Shown piece by piece: positions 9,668 to 21,405 of a stretch of 64,000 nucleotides of DNA. Where the stretch lies: contig CM043951.1 in the NCBI GenBank assembly GCA_014529385.2, positions 109,838,469 through 109,902,468 on the forward strand, read 5' to 3'. Below the pieces are notes generated by a model. It was not told the origin of the DNA, searched no databases, and saw nothing but the letters and a program-made list of their open reading frames with translations. This DNA is from Adiantum capillus-veneris. Its lineage: Eukaryota > Streptophyta > Polypodiopsida > Polypodiales > Pteridaceae. Position numbers and translations under genes: made by a program. Every line of letters starts with the position of its first letter. Position 1 is the first letter of the stretch.

Positions 9668-11614
9668 TCGCTTGCCCGTCTTTGCCACTCACAAGCCTTT
9701 GTGGCTGAAACTAGTTGTGACCCTTGTCATTTGACTAGAAATTTGACGTTGCAGCCACTGTGGCCACCACCACGAGTGCCATGCCGATCTCCTCTGCCAG
9801 ATCATTATTACCGTAATCTCTTTCTAGCTTGACGTAATCTTTATTACTGTAATCTCTGTCCACACTACATCCAATAATCCCCATTCGTGAACTAGGAACA
9901 CATCACGTGCAAAATAGAAAACTCCAACATAATGAACTCTTGGAACACATGCTGTCCATAATCTAACCAACAACAATGGATTGGTGCACTTATCCATAGT
10001 GTTTTAGACGTCTGATTGGTTCCCTGCCAGATGCAGCTGCATTCAACTCCCACCTACGGGTCCAAACACCAATAACTTGAGCTCATCCACAAGGGTCCAA
10101 ATTAATTATAGGAAGAATTTATTGCCCCTTTGTGCCACTCACAACGCTCTCTCTGGCTGAAGCTAGTGGTGACACCTGTCATTTGACTAGAAATCTGACG
10201 TCAAGGCCACTGTGGCCACTGCCACGAGTGCCATGCCGATCTCCTCTGTCAAATCTTTATTCCTATAATCTTGCCCTTGTCCTTGTCTATCTATGAGTTC
10301 CTGCTTTGCCTTTGGCTTCAAACTTTGGAGCCAAACAAAGACTCAAATCACAATCATGACAAATGTAATTGTACCTCGTGGGTACCAAGGCAGCTAACTG
10401 TTTACTGGTACTACCATCCTTGTCCAATTGACCTTTGCTACTGCCCTCTAGTGCATTCCTTGAGATGCTTTTGAATTCATAAACTCAAGCTAAATGGATG
10501 GTTCATGATCAATTATGGATAGATTTTGGTTGTCTTTGGTGGATGTCGTCGGGCGTGCTCGAGCAAGGGGGTGCCTTGTTAAGATTGCAAAACTTGGTAT
10601 TTTGTACCTTCTCGCACTCCAATAAACCACAAAAACTTCAAATTCCAAGCCGTAAGAACTCCAAGCTGATGCCGATCAACTTCATGGCCTACGTCAAATT
10701 GCTCCACACCCTCTGATATCCCGCTCTTAAGCTCCAAACTAGTCGCCTATCCCGAGCCGCAAGATTGGCACGAAGCCACTCCCGCGCACAATGCTTACTG
10801 CACCCTCTGCTTCTATTGCCTTCTCCAAACTCCAAGTTGTCCCTCTCTTAAGGCCAAATTATGCGGCTTCATGTCCCAAACTGCTCCACAATACGCCTTT
10901 TCCAAGACACTTTGCAAGGCCCCTTTACGGGCTCCACTATCCTCATTCCCAAATTACTGCTCAAACGCACCTGTCCACTTTCACTTATCCCAAAGCCAAT
11001 CAAGCAATGAGAGGTTCCTTGATGCCCCCCTCTAAGTGTCACCCTAAAGAAGTTTTTGGGTGCCTTGAGGGTTGTGTAGCTAAGAGGAGGAGAATGAGGG
11101 GCGATAGTCAGCAAAGAAGGGGAATCACAAAGGGACGTCCTTTTAAAAGACACTCTGCTGATGGGAAGGTCACAACGCCACGCTGCCACAAAGTGTTGCA
11201 GAACGCAGTTGTTGGGTAGTGTACTGCTCGAACCTCAAAGAGACACACAATGTCTCAAAACACTCAGTACAGGGGGATTTCATAAGCGGACAGCGTTGCA
11301 GGAAGGGGTACTGTGTTTCAAAACTCTCACTGCAGGGTGGTTACGATGCCGCTATGCTGCAGTGTTCTAAAATGCAGGAGGGGAAAAGGGCCTTGTGGGC
11401 TGCAAAGGAGCACTATCGGTAGGGAATAAAGGGTAGCATTTTAGAACACCGGGAGCAGAGGGAGGGAAAGATGGACGCTGGCAAGCAAAGGGGGGAACTC
11501 CTCAACGCTTCTCTCCTCTGGATGCTCTTCCATGCCAAGACTTTCAAGGAGCACAAACCTCTGATGCCATGTCAAAATCGACAATGTAGAAGTGTAATTA
11601 CCAAGGGGTGTGAG

Positions 11615-11660
<46 letters not shown>

Positions 11661-11685
11661 AATCATCCTTGGCAATGAATAACTG
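9668..11685 (-). mobile_element. Inverted CT-LTR family segment (copy A)
   Basis: Family landmarks appear in reverse complement: ccattcgtgaac...aatccccat reversed order, the reversed primer site ctctgatgccatgtcaaaatcg near 11,558, and a (GA)n tract at 11,618-11,658 in place of (CT)n. Orientation returns to direct near 11,685. A stretch of about 455 bp (about 9830-10,290), which partly repeats the preceding sequence, is absent from copy B. 10,500-11,200 is C-rich and gene-free. Frames there are short and unsupported. Confidence 0.7.
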
Positions 11686-11895
11686 CATGAATGGGAATAT
11701 TGGAGGTAGTGTGGTCTACAGTTCAAAGTTTCTACAAAGGCAACCGATGGTCAACATGGCATTACTTTCAGGTACAAAGTTGAGTAGAGCAACACTAAGG
11801 TGTATCCAGTATCCCCGCCGGTGCTGGGATGCCCATGGTAGCTTCTTCATGGACTTGGTCTCACTATTGATGTCCACTCTGAGCTGAAGAGAGGG
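11686..11895 (+). mobile_element. CT-LTR family internal 3' end
   Basis: Contains aatgggaatattggaggtag, tctacagttcaaagtttctac and tgcccatggtagcttcttcatgg, ending in the purine tract gctgaagagaggg next to the LTR at 11,896. Confidence 0.65.
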
Positions 11896-12175
11896 TGTCA
11901 AATTTTAGGCATCTCAAGTGAACAACCCAATGTGATCCCATTATTTAGTTTGGCTTTTAGGTATTTATTTTACTTATTTGTCAAAGTCTTGGGTAGGGAA
12001 ATTTACTAGGATTGCTATATAAGCAATCCATTGCCTCGAATGCATACATATTCATTTATTCATTGCCAAGGTTGATTGGTTCAGGAGATCAGGAGACTCT
12101 CTCTCTCATTCTCTCTCTCACTCTCTTGTGCTCACTCCACTTGTTCTCTACGCTTTCGCATCGTTGACTTTGACA
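11896..12175 (+). repeat. CT-LTR family LTR, complete (280 bp)
   Basis: Starts TGTCAAATTTTAGG and ends GACTTTGACA, so the two ends are inverted repeats of each other (TGTCAAA/TTTGACA). The TATA box tatataag is at about 12,016-12,023. The CT tract is short and interrupted. The primer site follows at once. This is a clean reference copy for the family. Confidence 0.85.
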
Positions 12176-13450
12176 TGGTATCAAAGCTTCTTGGTGGAGC
12201 TCAGTGCTTGAAACCCTTGACATGGAGGAGGAGCTCTCAAAGAAGAGATCCCTATGAGAAGAAGAGTATGACCCACTATCGCCAGCACCTTCACCCCTCA
12301 CCATCTCGTGTAGCATTTTAGGAACGCAGTCAGCACTTCACTAAGTTCCCTCGCTAGCGTTTTCAAAACGCTGCCCCGCGGCAACTATCCCCCCCTCTCG
12401 CCAACCGAGCATTTGAAACGTTGCTATCCACAAGAAACCTTCCCTTGCCGACAGATTTCCCTCGTGCATTTTGAAACGTCGACAGTCATCAATTCCCCCC
12501 CACCCGATTAGCAGATCTTGCAACTTAAATATGTCCCTACCTTGCTCGAGGTGCCATGACATTGACCAAATAAAAGCAGAAGCGATTGGATAACGGATCG
12601 TCAACCATCCATTTATTGGGCCTATGCATCGATTTAGTTCTCAAGAAACCCAACAAATTGTTTGGCTTGAGTTTGTATAATCAAAAGCAAATGGTAGATT
12701 TCTCTACAGGACAAAGACAAAGGCTAGTCCGACAAGCATGGCAGTACCAGTACTCAATTAGCTGCCTCGGTACCCAAGAGGTATGACCACAATCATGATT
12801 GTTATATGATGCTTTGTTTGGCTCCAGAGTTTGAAGCCAAAGGCAAAAGCAAGAACTCACAGTTAGACAACAACAAGCAAAGCTAAACAAAGATTAGGGT
12901 AATAAAGATTTGATAGAGGAGATCAGCATGGCACTCGTGACGGTGGCCCGAGTGTCGTCAACGTCATATTTCAAGTCAAATGACAGGTGTCACCACTAGC
13001 TTCATCCAAAGAGAGGCTTGTGAGTGATAGAGAGGAGCAAGCAAGCACTGCTCCCTATAATTAATTTGGACGCTTGTGTTGGAGTTCAAGTTATTGGTGT
13101 TTGGACCCGTAGGTCGAAGCTAAATGCACATGCATCTGGTAGGGAACCAATCAGACATCTAAAACACTATGGATGGGCTAGCCAATTCATTATTGTTGGT
13201 CAGATTATGGACAGGATGTCTTCCAACAGTTCAATATTTGGAGTTTTATATTTGGACGTAATGTGTTTATAGTTCATGAATGGGGATTATTGGATGTAGT
13301 ATGGTCTACAGTTCAAAGTTTCTACAAAGGCAAGTGATGCTCAATATGGCATTACTTTCAAGTACAAAGTTGAGGAGAGCAAGGTGCTGGGGTGTCCATG
13401 GTAGCTTCTTCGTCGACTTGCTCTTAGTATTGATCTCCACTATGAGCGGG
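12176..13450 (+). mobile_element. CT-LTR family internal region between two LTRs
   Basis: Begins with TGGTATCAAAGC (12,176-12,187), complementary to the 3' end of plant initiator tRNA-Met and so the minus-strand primer site. It is 1,275 bp long, ends tatgagcggg and is bordered by LTRs on both sides. There is no gag, protease, RT or integrase. The leader contains four imperfect palindromes (12,309, 12,356, 12,407, 12,466). The unit is non-autonomous and must have used proteins from another element. Confidence 0.75.
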
Positions 13451-13640
13451 TGTTAAAGTTTAGGCATCTCAAGTGAACTTTTCAATTTGATCCCATTATT
13501 TAATTTGTCTTTTGGGTATTTTTTAAACTTATTTGTCAAAGTCTTGGGCAGGGCAATTTACTAGTATTGCTATATAAGCAACCCCTTGCCTCCATTATAT
13601 ATTCATTAAGTTATTCATTGCTAAGGTTGATTGGTTCATT

Positions 13641-13719
<79 letters not shown>

Positions 13720-13759
13720 TCCCCTTGATTTCTACGCTTCCGCATCATCGACTTTGACA
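13451..13759 (+). repeat. CT-LTR family LTR, complete (309 bp)
   Basis: TGTTAAAGTTTAGG ... ACTTTGACA. TATA box at 13,570-13,579. (CT)n tract of about 70 bp from 13,644. TGGTATCAGAGC follows at 13,760-13,771. The paralogue is 48,818-49,144, whose CT tract is about 94 bp. Confidence 0.85.
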
Positions 13760-14747
13760 TGGTATCAGAGCGACGTCAACATTGAAGCCATTGGCATGGA
13801 GGAGCAGACTTAAAGAGGGGAAGAAGAGTAGGTCTTGTCATCGGCATTTCTGCCCCCCAAACTGTCGATGTGCCAAGCATTCTTAAAAGTTGTTCAATAA
13901 CATCGCCAAAAAATCCCCTTGTGGTCGAATTTTGAATTGCCACCTGCGACAGCTTGTCCCGCTCCTCCTGTACCATGAATTTTGAGACACCGACAGCAAC
14001 AAGCCCCCCCTGCCCTCTTATGTTCTAAAATGATGTCTGCCAGTAGAGGAGTGGGAGAGCGCTTGGTGACTGTTTCGGCAATACAGTCGCCCCTCCCCTC
14101 CCCCTTTCTACAATGACTAGCCAAACGTTTTAAAACATTTTGGGCCGTGGGCATAGAGACGTAAAGCATTAGAGGCAAGGATCTTGGAGTAGCCTCGGCG
14201 TGGTAGTAGCAGTAGGTGTACAGTGGCTTGAAAGTGGCAAGGAGATTCGACTTCAAGAGAGGGTGTTAAAGATTTGGGAACGGGATTGTGTGGAGCCTCG
14301 ATTTGTTTAAGGTCTCCCACATGAAGATTGTGAAGCGGCTTGGGAAACAGGCAGGCAATTATAGATTTTGAGGATCGGACATACATTTTTTGGTTTGGGT
14401 GCGACAAAGGAGGTGGGAATTATGAAGCGGATTGGGACTCCTGCGGTCATACCTTGGAGTGTGAGAAGGTTCTGAGAGTTCCTTATCTTGCAACTTCAAA
14501 ATGGCCTCCCGTTGCTCAAGCACCTGCGACAACAACGACCAAAAGCAATAAGTGGCTATGGATAATGAATCATCAACCATCCATTAAGCGACCTATGCAA
14601 AGGCACAGTCCTCAAGGAACCCAACAATTTCTTTTGCTCGAGTTTGTGAAGTCAGAAGAAAATGGTAGAGTTTGCTAGGGGACAGCGGCAAAGGTCACAT
14701 AGACACAGATGGGAGTACTAGTACTCAGTTAGCTTCCTTGATACCTG
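13760..14747 (+). mobile_element. CT-LTR family internal region, cut by gypsy element
   Basis: Starts with the primer site and runs through the palindrome leader, ggatcttggagtagcctcgg and caaaatggcctccc. It stops at agcttccttgatacc, where the gypsy LTR begins. Positions 13,821-13,930 form a paralogous empty site for the CACTA insertion at 26,005-41,735: the same flanking words run through an uninterrupted C-run. Confidence 0.7.
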
Positions 14748-16218
14748 TGTCGTTCCATAGCTCGTACATAGTGGGAAATAAAAACATTCACCTAACTTTT
14801 GACACTTCTTGGTGCATGCAAATAAAAGCAATCATGTACATATTGTGATATATGTTGAAGCAGCTACTGCGGTCTCTATCATGTACATACCTATCTAGGG
14901 AGTCGTGACCCTAGATGTGGTGCATTTGCGTGCTTTTCCACTTGATAAAATGTCTATTTTGGTTTTATGATGTACATACTTCAAGTGTTTCATGCTGGCA
15001 CACTCATCTACCTATAAAGAGTGATGTGGACAGCTAATAAGTGCCGTTGCAAAATTGCATGGAAAGGGACTCAAAATGATATATTGATGGAAAATGATAC
15101 ATACTTCAAGTGTTTCATGGTGGCACACTCATCTGGCCTATAAAGAGTGGTGTGGACAAAAATTATCAAAACTAGCAGCTAATAGGTGTCGTTGCAAAAT
15201 TGCATGGAAAGTGACTCAAAATGATATATTCATGAAAAATGATACATACTTCAAGTGTTTCATGGTGGCACACTCATCTGGCCTATAAAGAGTGATGTTG
15301 GCAAAAATTGCCAAAAATAGCAGCTAATAGGTGCCATTGCAAAATTGCATGGAAAGTGACTCAAAATAATATATTGATGAAAAATGATTTCTTTTCTATG
15401 CATTTTATGCTTATGCAAGTGATACCACAACTTTAGGGATTTTTAAAACTCTATTTGGGATTTTTCGCAGAAAAATTGACATTTTTTGGATAAAAAATGA
15501 GCAAAAAATGACCGTTTTGGTCCATAGTGGATAAATGGCCCAAAAATTGACACATCATTTGAAAATTACATGGGTAAGAGAGAGAGGGCTATTTTTTAGA
15601 GAAAAAAACCTCCAATTTTTCTCTACTGTGCAATAGCTTCCATGGTTGCCCAATCTATGTGTGTTGCAGTCCCGCCTCTTTGTAATCTTGTGTCTGAGCT
15701 TGTGAGGGAGTGAGTTAGGGTTTCCCCTTATCAAAATGGTGTGTGGGCTTCAATTTAGAAGCTCATAAATCTCTGCAAGATCAGAAAATTTTTGCCATGA
15801 AGGTGGAATCTCGTCCATTCCTTTCAACCGTTTGGTGCTACAACTATGTAATTGGAGGCGAGGCTACATGATACCATGAAAGAGGTTTGGGTTTTGATTG
15901 AGATTTGTTCTTGTATGAGCATTGGGGTTTCATGGCTGAAACTTTAGTGTTTTTAAATGGTCTTTTTAAGTGAAATTGAACATGATTTGATGATCCTCTC
16001 ATCATAATCTCAACTACGAAAACAAGCAATTCCCAAGCACGATAGGAAAGAGGGTTTGTGACTTTGCTGTCACTAACGCTCTTAGATTTTTAGTCACCCT
16101 TAGAAAGAGGGTTGGTGATTCTCCACATACACTTTTTCACAAAAGTGTTTGTGACTCTCATCACGAACTCTCACAGTCATAGGTTTTGCACCTTCATAGC
16201 TAGACTGCACACATTCTG
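14748..16218 (+). repeat. LTR of a gypsy II-related element
   Basis: Starts TGTCGTTCCATAGC and shares cgtacatagtgggaa with the gypsy II LTR start at 29,346. It ends near gcacacattctga just before the primer site. It contains a tandem of three ~126-145-bp subrepeats (tacatacttcaagtgtttcatg at 14,972, 15,098 and 15,243). Copy B keeps only its first ~445 bp (50,130-50,575). The right end is approximate. Confidence 0.7.
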
Positions 16219-16225
16219 ATATTTC

Positions 16226-16239
16226 TGGTGAACCCGACG
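16226..16239 (+). promoter_or_regulatory. Gypsy primer-binding site
   Basis: TGGTGAACCCGACG lies just after the LTR and is identical to the gypsy II primer site at 31,036-31,049. It differs from the initiator-Met site used by the CT-LTR and copia elements. I cannot name the tRNA with confidence. Confidence 0.65.
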
Positions 16240-16256
16240 CACTTTGGAAAAGAGGT

Positions 16257-18213
16257 ATGTGGAAGTTAGTGGAGGATATGGAGACTAGTCATGCTATTTC
16301 TATAGTGGAGGCTGCTACCTATGGGGAAAAGATAGAGCTAATTCCAAAGAACGCGTTAAAGTCTACTCCTAATGCTTTTGAGGAGGTTGATAGCTTGTGG
16401 CCATATGCAATAGCCTCAGCCAGAGAAGGGAAGGTAACTAAACATGTATTACATGAAGCTGGTGATTGCATATGCCATACAACAGGTTTAGGATGACCCT
16501 ATGGACTCTTTATCAGTGCATGCCTATCTTGAAAAATGCTAAAACAATGAAGCAATTGTGGAAGAGAAGCGTAGACGTGAGAATAAATATGCAGGTTCTT
16601 CTACTTCGAAGAGGGTTACAAGAGCCGGAGGAAGAAAGGATCCATGACCTTCTTATGAGGCTCCACCACATGTGCCTCCTCCTCCTGAGATTCCTATGGA
16701 GGAGGCATCTATAGAGAAGAAGAAAGAGCAAGGAAAAGCCAAAGCAAAAGGCCCTGCATACAAACTACAATTTGACAATGAAGCGGACACAAACTTCAAG
16801 CAGGTATTGGAGGAAAGGATTTTGAATAGAAAAGTTGAGCTAACCTTGGGTGAAGTTCTTGGCATCACTAAACGCGACTTTCATGAAGAAATTATAGATA
16901 TCATAAAAAGAGAGAGGAAAATTCTCATTGAGTCTATTCCACCACAATCTGAGGGTGAACGGGAGTCACTTAAGGCACATGGGATACATGTCCAAGAGAG
17001 TGATTGCGATGAAAGTGTGGTAGGATACTACTAGTCTTCTCAAAGAGATGCACATGCTAGATTTTCAGATGATGATGATGAAGATGAAGCCTCCTAAAAA
17101 AGCCACTATCCAAAATTCATTGGCCAAGAGAGACGACAGAAACTTTAGTCAAGGTGGGTGATCTTGAGGAGCCATATGTTGCATTGATAGATCATGGCTC
17201 TAAGATCAATCTTATGTCCAAGAGTCTTTACATTAAGGGTAAGTGGCCGATAGACACAGAGCATGGGTGGATGATTAGAGCTACAAATAACTCATCAGGA
17301 GAGCTGTATGAGGCTTGTTCAAATGTGAAAGTGACGATTGGTAATGTGAAGGATGAGCAAAACTTCTTTGTGTAGGAGATGTCTACCTATCCTCTTATCC
17401 TTGGGTAGCTATACATCACAGCCGTTCTCATGGAAACAAAGGTCTAGGATGATTGCTCTTCTTATGCTAGGATAAAGAGCAGAGATGGGAAGCAAGTTGT
17501 GCAATTTTTGACTGTGTGCGTGAATCACGAGAGGAACCGTAATAGTCCTCGTGAGTATCCTCTACCAAAAGCAAACAAAGCGTTCAAAGAGTAGAGGGAG
17601 ACAAGGGGTTTATGCCATGTACCACTGTAAAACGGGATTGCAATGGTACAAGAAGAAAAAGATTCTCGCCTGACCCAAAGCGAGAAGAAGCTTTTCTACA
17701 GGTTTCCAGGGATTTACAGAGCATGGGTTGGGATGTTTTATGAAGCTTGAGGATATGAAAAGAAGTGCACAACAATATGTATATAATGTAAATAAATACA
17801 AGAAGGAAAATGGTTTCATAGAGGATAGTGAATGCATTTCAGGTTTCTTTGAACAAGTTTCTCATGTAGATACTATGCTTAAGCTTGAGGCTATAATGGA
17901 CTCTAGCATGCAAGATGGAACCCACGTTGTGGAAGTATGCTCTATGGAAATGTATGATGTGATTGAGGCTTTTGAAGATCAGAAAGATTTCAATGCTAAT
18001 GAAGGACCGGAATTGCATGTGGAGACCAAGTACAAAATGGTGGTAAAGAAAGTGAGACCACTGGCCTTACCTTTACCATTAGATTGCAGAAAAAAGCTAG
18101 AGCAAGCCTCTTTGCAGCCAAATCTCAGGGATCCAAAAAGAACTAGACACAAGTTCACAATGGAATCCCTAAAAGAGATAAAAGTTGCTTGTGAGGAGTT
18201 TTTAACAAAATAA
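16257..18213 (+). pseudogene. Gypsy II-like gag-protease relic
   Basis: Frames broken by several stops, collinear with gypsy II. The C-terminal gag segment (EDMETSHAISIVEAATYGEKIE) starts right after the primer site, so most of gag has been deleted. A Lys-rich linker (16,672-17,034) and a retropepsin-like segment (17,154-17,372, VALIDHGSKINLMS, where D-H-G stands for the usual D-S/T-G) follow. The start of pol (17,728-18,213) ends FTMESLKEIKVACEEFLTK. RT, RNase H and integrase are missing, because the homology stops near 18,230 at an AGCTATTA repeat. This copy keeps the protease region that gypsy II has lost. Confidence 0.75.
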
Positions 18214-18229
18214 GAGAAGAAGAGTTTTA

Positions 18230-18960
18230 AAGACCTAATAGCTATGGTAGGCAATAACTACCTAATAGATGGTTACAAGCACTATCAAGTAGCTATTAAT
18301 AGCAGCTCCATATGGATACTTCCAGCTAATATCTCTCCAAAATTGTCAAAAATCTATTACCCACTAGCTGTGGAAGACAATAGTTGTGGTGAATAGCTAC
18401 TTCCAGCTAATAGCTCTCCAAACCTGCAAAATAGCTATCACCCACTAGTTGTGGAAAATAGCTATCATCCGCTAGCTACAGAAGCCAATAGCTAACTCAT
18501 AACTGATTAAAAGCTCTGTCACATAGCTATTAATAATAGGTCAAATAGGTACTTCCAGCTAATAGCTCTCCAAACCTGGAAAATAACCATCACCCACTAG
18601 CTATGGCAGACAATAGCTACCTAATAGCTGGTTAAAAGCTGCCTGAGAAGCAACTATAGACAAGTTTGGGTCTATAATAGCTACTTGTAAGCTATTAAAC
18701 AACTATTTCTTACTACTAACTAGGAATAGTGGCCACATGATGATTGAGTGTGTATATCTACACACTATCAATAGCTGTTGTAGCTATGAAAGTCAATAGC
18801 TACCTCATAGCTGGTCAAAAGCTTTGGGACCAACAGATATGTTTTAGCTAGTTACAAGCTATTAGAGAGCTATTAAATGCTAATAGCTAGGAATACTTGC
18901 CACTAGTGAATGAGAAAGTATTTACTCACACAATCAACAACTATTCTGGAGCTATTTTGT
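18230..18960. repeat. AGCTATTA/TAATAGCT-rich repeat
   Basis: Non-coding, with many copies of taatagct, agctatta and gctaatagctctccaaacctg in both orientations, spaced irregularly. It could fold extensively. It interrupts a gypsy element. A piece (gtttgggtctataatagctacttg...caactatttcttactac) reappears at 20,888-20,942, so the two may be ends of one inserted sequence. Confidence 0.6.
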
Positions 18961-19199
18961 GGATGAGATCTCATTATCATCTATGTTTGCAATTGAAAAT
19001 GTTTGTACATGAGGTGTTGAGATTCTTTTTGTGTGATTCTGGGGATTTTCAAGTGAATTCCTAGAGGTTTGGGTGTTGTGTGTTTGTTCAGATATAGACA
19101 AGTGCACTATGTACTAATGTGTATGTTTTGTATTCCCCCCTTTCTATCTTCTGGTGTCCCCACTGAGGAGCTTCATCTAATTACTGCTTGTTAGAAATA
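18961..19199. other. Non-coding spacer
   Basis: AT-rich, without recognisable coding sequence. A pyrimidine run (ttcccccctttctatcttctgg) near 19,130 precedes the gag relic. I see nothing else. Confidence 0.4.
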
Positions 19200-20620
19200 G
19201 AAGCAGTAAATTTGAAGGTTCTAGAGATGGAAGCGTGAAGCTATGGGCCCATTTTCATAGGTAAAGAGTCTTTGGATGAGAAAATAGCAGATGTTGAGCT
19301 TTGGCATGTTCTCTCTACACTTACTAAATAACAAAAGAAAATTGCAGATGATGCGACTGAATAAGAGGTAAAGCTAAAGCATGGTTTCATTCATTGGAAG
19401 TAAATGATGCCTCTGGAAACGAGAGGTAAAGCTACAACATGGTTTGATGCATTGGAAGGAGAACCTAGATAGGTCTGAATGGCTTTGTAAACATGGTTTC
19501 TTGAAGATTTTAAAAAAAGGGCCCCTTCGTTTTGCATGGATGCAAAGTTGAAGGCCCTCAAGCAAGGTGTAAATGAATATTTCAACAACTTTCTTGATAG
19601 ATTTGAAGAGCAGCCAAGATAATGAGCGATGTATGTACAATTAGCCATTGACGAGTACTTCAAATTATATAATCTCATGGCATGTTTGCATCCCAAAGTG
19701 GAAGAAAATGTTGATATTGAGAGTCCAAACAGTTTGAATCAAGCTATGGAGATTGATCGAGCAAAGAGTCCCAAGATAAATAAGTAGATAAAGCAAGGTG
19801 AATTAGGCTACATTGTGCTAGCCTCTATGCAATTGCAAAATCTAGATGAAGAAACCCAACTAAAGAATCAAGCTAATAGAGGTATGCCAATCATTCCACA
19901 AAAATAGATGCGTATTGTAAATGATTTGGCTAAGTACATACTAGAATTACATTTGAGTGTTATGGATCGAGGGCGTCCAAGAGGAAAGAGTTAGAGTTAG
20001 GCCTCAGTCCAATTTTTTGTTACAACTTCGAGAAACAGGAGCATTATGCTCTTGATTTAGTGCATTCATCATGGGAGTGAAGAGGTATGCATACTTTGTT
20101 TGGTAGAAGAAGAGGGCAGAGTTCACCCAATGATCCAAAGAACCAAGCACCACCACCTCCTCTAGTTAATAAATATGTGCCTCGTGTTAATATTGTTGGA
20201 GCTGATAAGCATGATGTTGATGTTTTGGCAAATAAAAGAGAGTGAGGAGGAAGGGAAACACAAATTAAGTAGGAAACCTACAGCCACAAGGACAAAGGTA
20301 GAGAGAAGTCAAAGAACAACAAGAGTCGAAAATTCCATAGAATGAAGCAAGCAAACTTTTAATTTGGACAAGGTCATCCATCGTATGATTTGATAAGTGA
20401 TGTCAAAAATCAAAGGGTAAAAATTACTTTTGGTCAATTATTGACATTGAATCCTAGGTTGGGAGGTCCCTGGCCAACTAGTGTTAATGTCAAGCTTTTA
20501 TGAGCTGGAGTTGTGTAGAAGATGGCATCGAATGTGGGAAATCCAATGGATGTGCTTGTTCTTATTGATTCTCTCTTTGAGAAGAAGATGTAGGTTCATG
20601 CATCAGGCTCAAGCAATGTT
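19200..20620 (+). pseudogene. Second gypsy gag/protease relic, different family
   Basis: Heavily decayed. It contains a recognisable retrotransposon gag core (TWFDALEGEP, then TWFLEDFKKRAPSF, LKQGVNEYFNNFLDRFEEQ) across several stops. Proline-rich and Lys-rich parts follow, then a segment (PSYDLISDVKNQRVKITFGQLLTLNPR) typical of the linker before the aspartic protease of plant gypsy elements. A weak protease-like stretch (NPMDVLVLIDS) is near 20,545. It is distinct in sequence from gypsy I and II. No LTR of its own is identified. Confidence 0.6.
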
Positions 20621-20940
20621 ATGACAGAGTCTACCATAAGGGGGAGAAGATTTTCCTTTGCATTTCTTCCATAAGTGGCATGATAACAACTGGTGTACAC
20701 TGCAAGAATGTATATCTTGTCTATAGGTGGATAGTAGACTCCAAGATATTTTATAGTTTAATCCTTTTCAAAGTACAATCTCATAATGGTTGTATAGTCT
20801 TTCCCTAAATAGAATTCTTTGCCTTGAGGCTCTATGTAGAGGAGTAAAATTGCTTCCACAATTCTCGTATACAATTGGACTATAGCCAGGTTTGGGTCTA
20901 TAATAGCTACTTGCAAGCTATTAAACAACTATTTCTTACT
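20621..20940. other. Unassigned, possible LTR fragment
   Basis: A purine run (ataagggggagaag, about 20,636-20,650) resembling a polypurine tract follows the gag relic, and the next ~230 bp could be part of an LTR. The last ~55 bp repeat the AGCTATTA element of 18,666-18,720. There are no coding features. Confidence 0.35.
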
Positions 20941-21145
20941 ACTATTTTTTTGGAGGTAGTATGGTATACAATTCAAAGTTTTTATAAAGGTAACCGATGC
21001 TCAAGATGGTATTACTTTCAGGTACAAAGTTGAGGAGAGCAACATTGAGGTGTATCCAGTATCCTGGCCGGTGCTGGGGTGTCCATGGTAGCTTCTTCAT
21101 CGGCTTGGTCTCACTATTGATGTCCACTATGAGATGCAAAGAGAG
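20941..21145 (+). mobile_element. CT-LTR family internal 3' end
   Basis: Resumes abruptly at ggaggtagtatgg and ends in the purine tract before the LTR at 21,146. The gap in the unit (about 500 bp against related copies) shows that the intruding DNA at 14,748-20,940 did not replace nothing: a deletion accompanied it. Confidence 0.6.
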
Positions 21146-21405
21146 TGTTAAAGTTTAGGAATTTCAAGTGAATTGCCGAATGTGATCCCATTATTTAGTT
21201 TGGCTTTTAGGTATTTATTCTACTTATTTGTCAAAGTCTTGGGTAGGGCAATTTATTGGGGTTCCTATATAAGCAACCCCTTGCCTCCATTGTATACACA
21301 ATCAATTAGTCATTGGAAAGGTTGATTGGTTCAGGAGACTCTCTCTCTCTCTCTCTCTCCCCCCCCCCCCTTGGTCTCTACGCTTCCGCATCATCAACTT
21401 TTACA
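21146..21405 (+). repeat. CT-LTR family LTR, complete (260 bp)
   Basis: TGTTAAAGTTTAGG ... CAACTTTTACA, with TATA box cctatataagc near 21,264 and a short CT tract followed by a C run (about 21,338-21,370). The primer site TGGTATCAGAGC is at 21,406-21,417. Confidence 0.8.

Noticed and set aside
12176-12187. tRNA-Met gene piece
   Set aside because: TGGTATCAGAGC/TGGTATCAAAGC is a primer-binding site next to LTR ends. No cloverleaf surrounds it.
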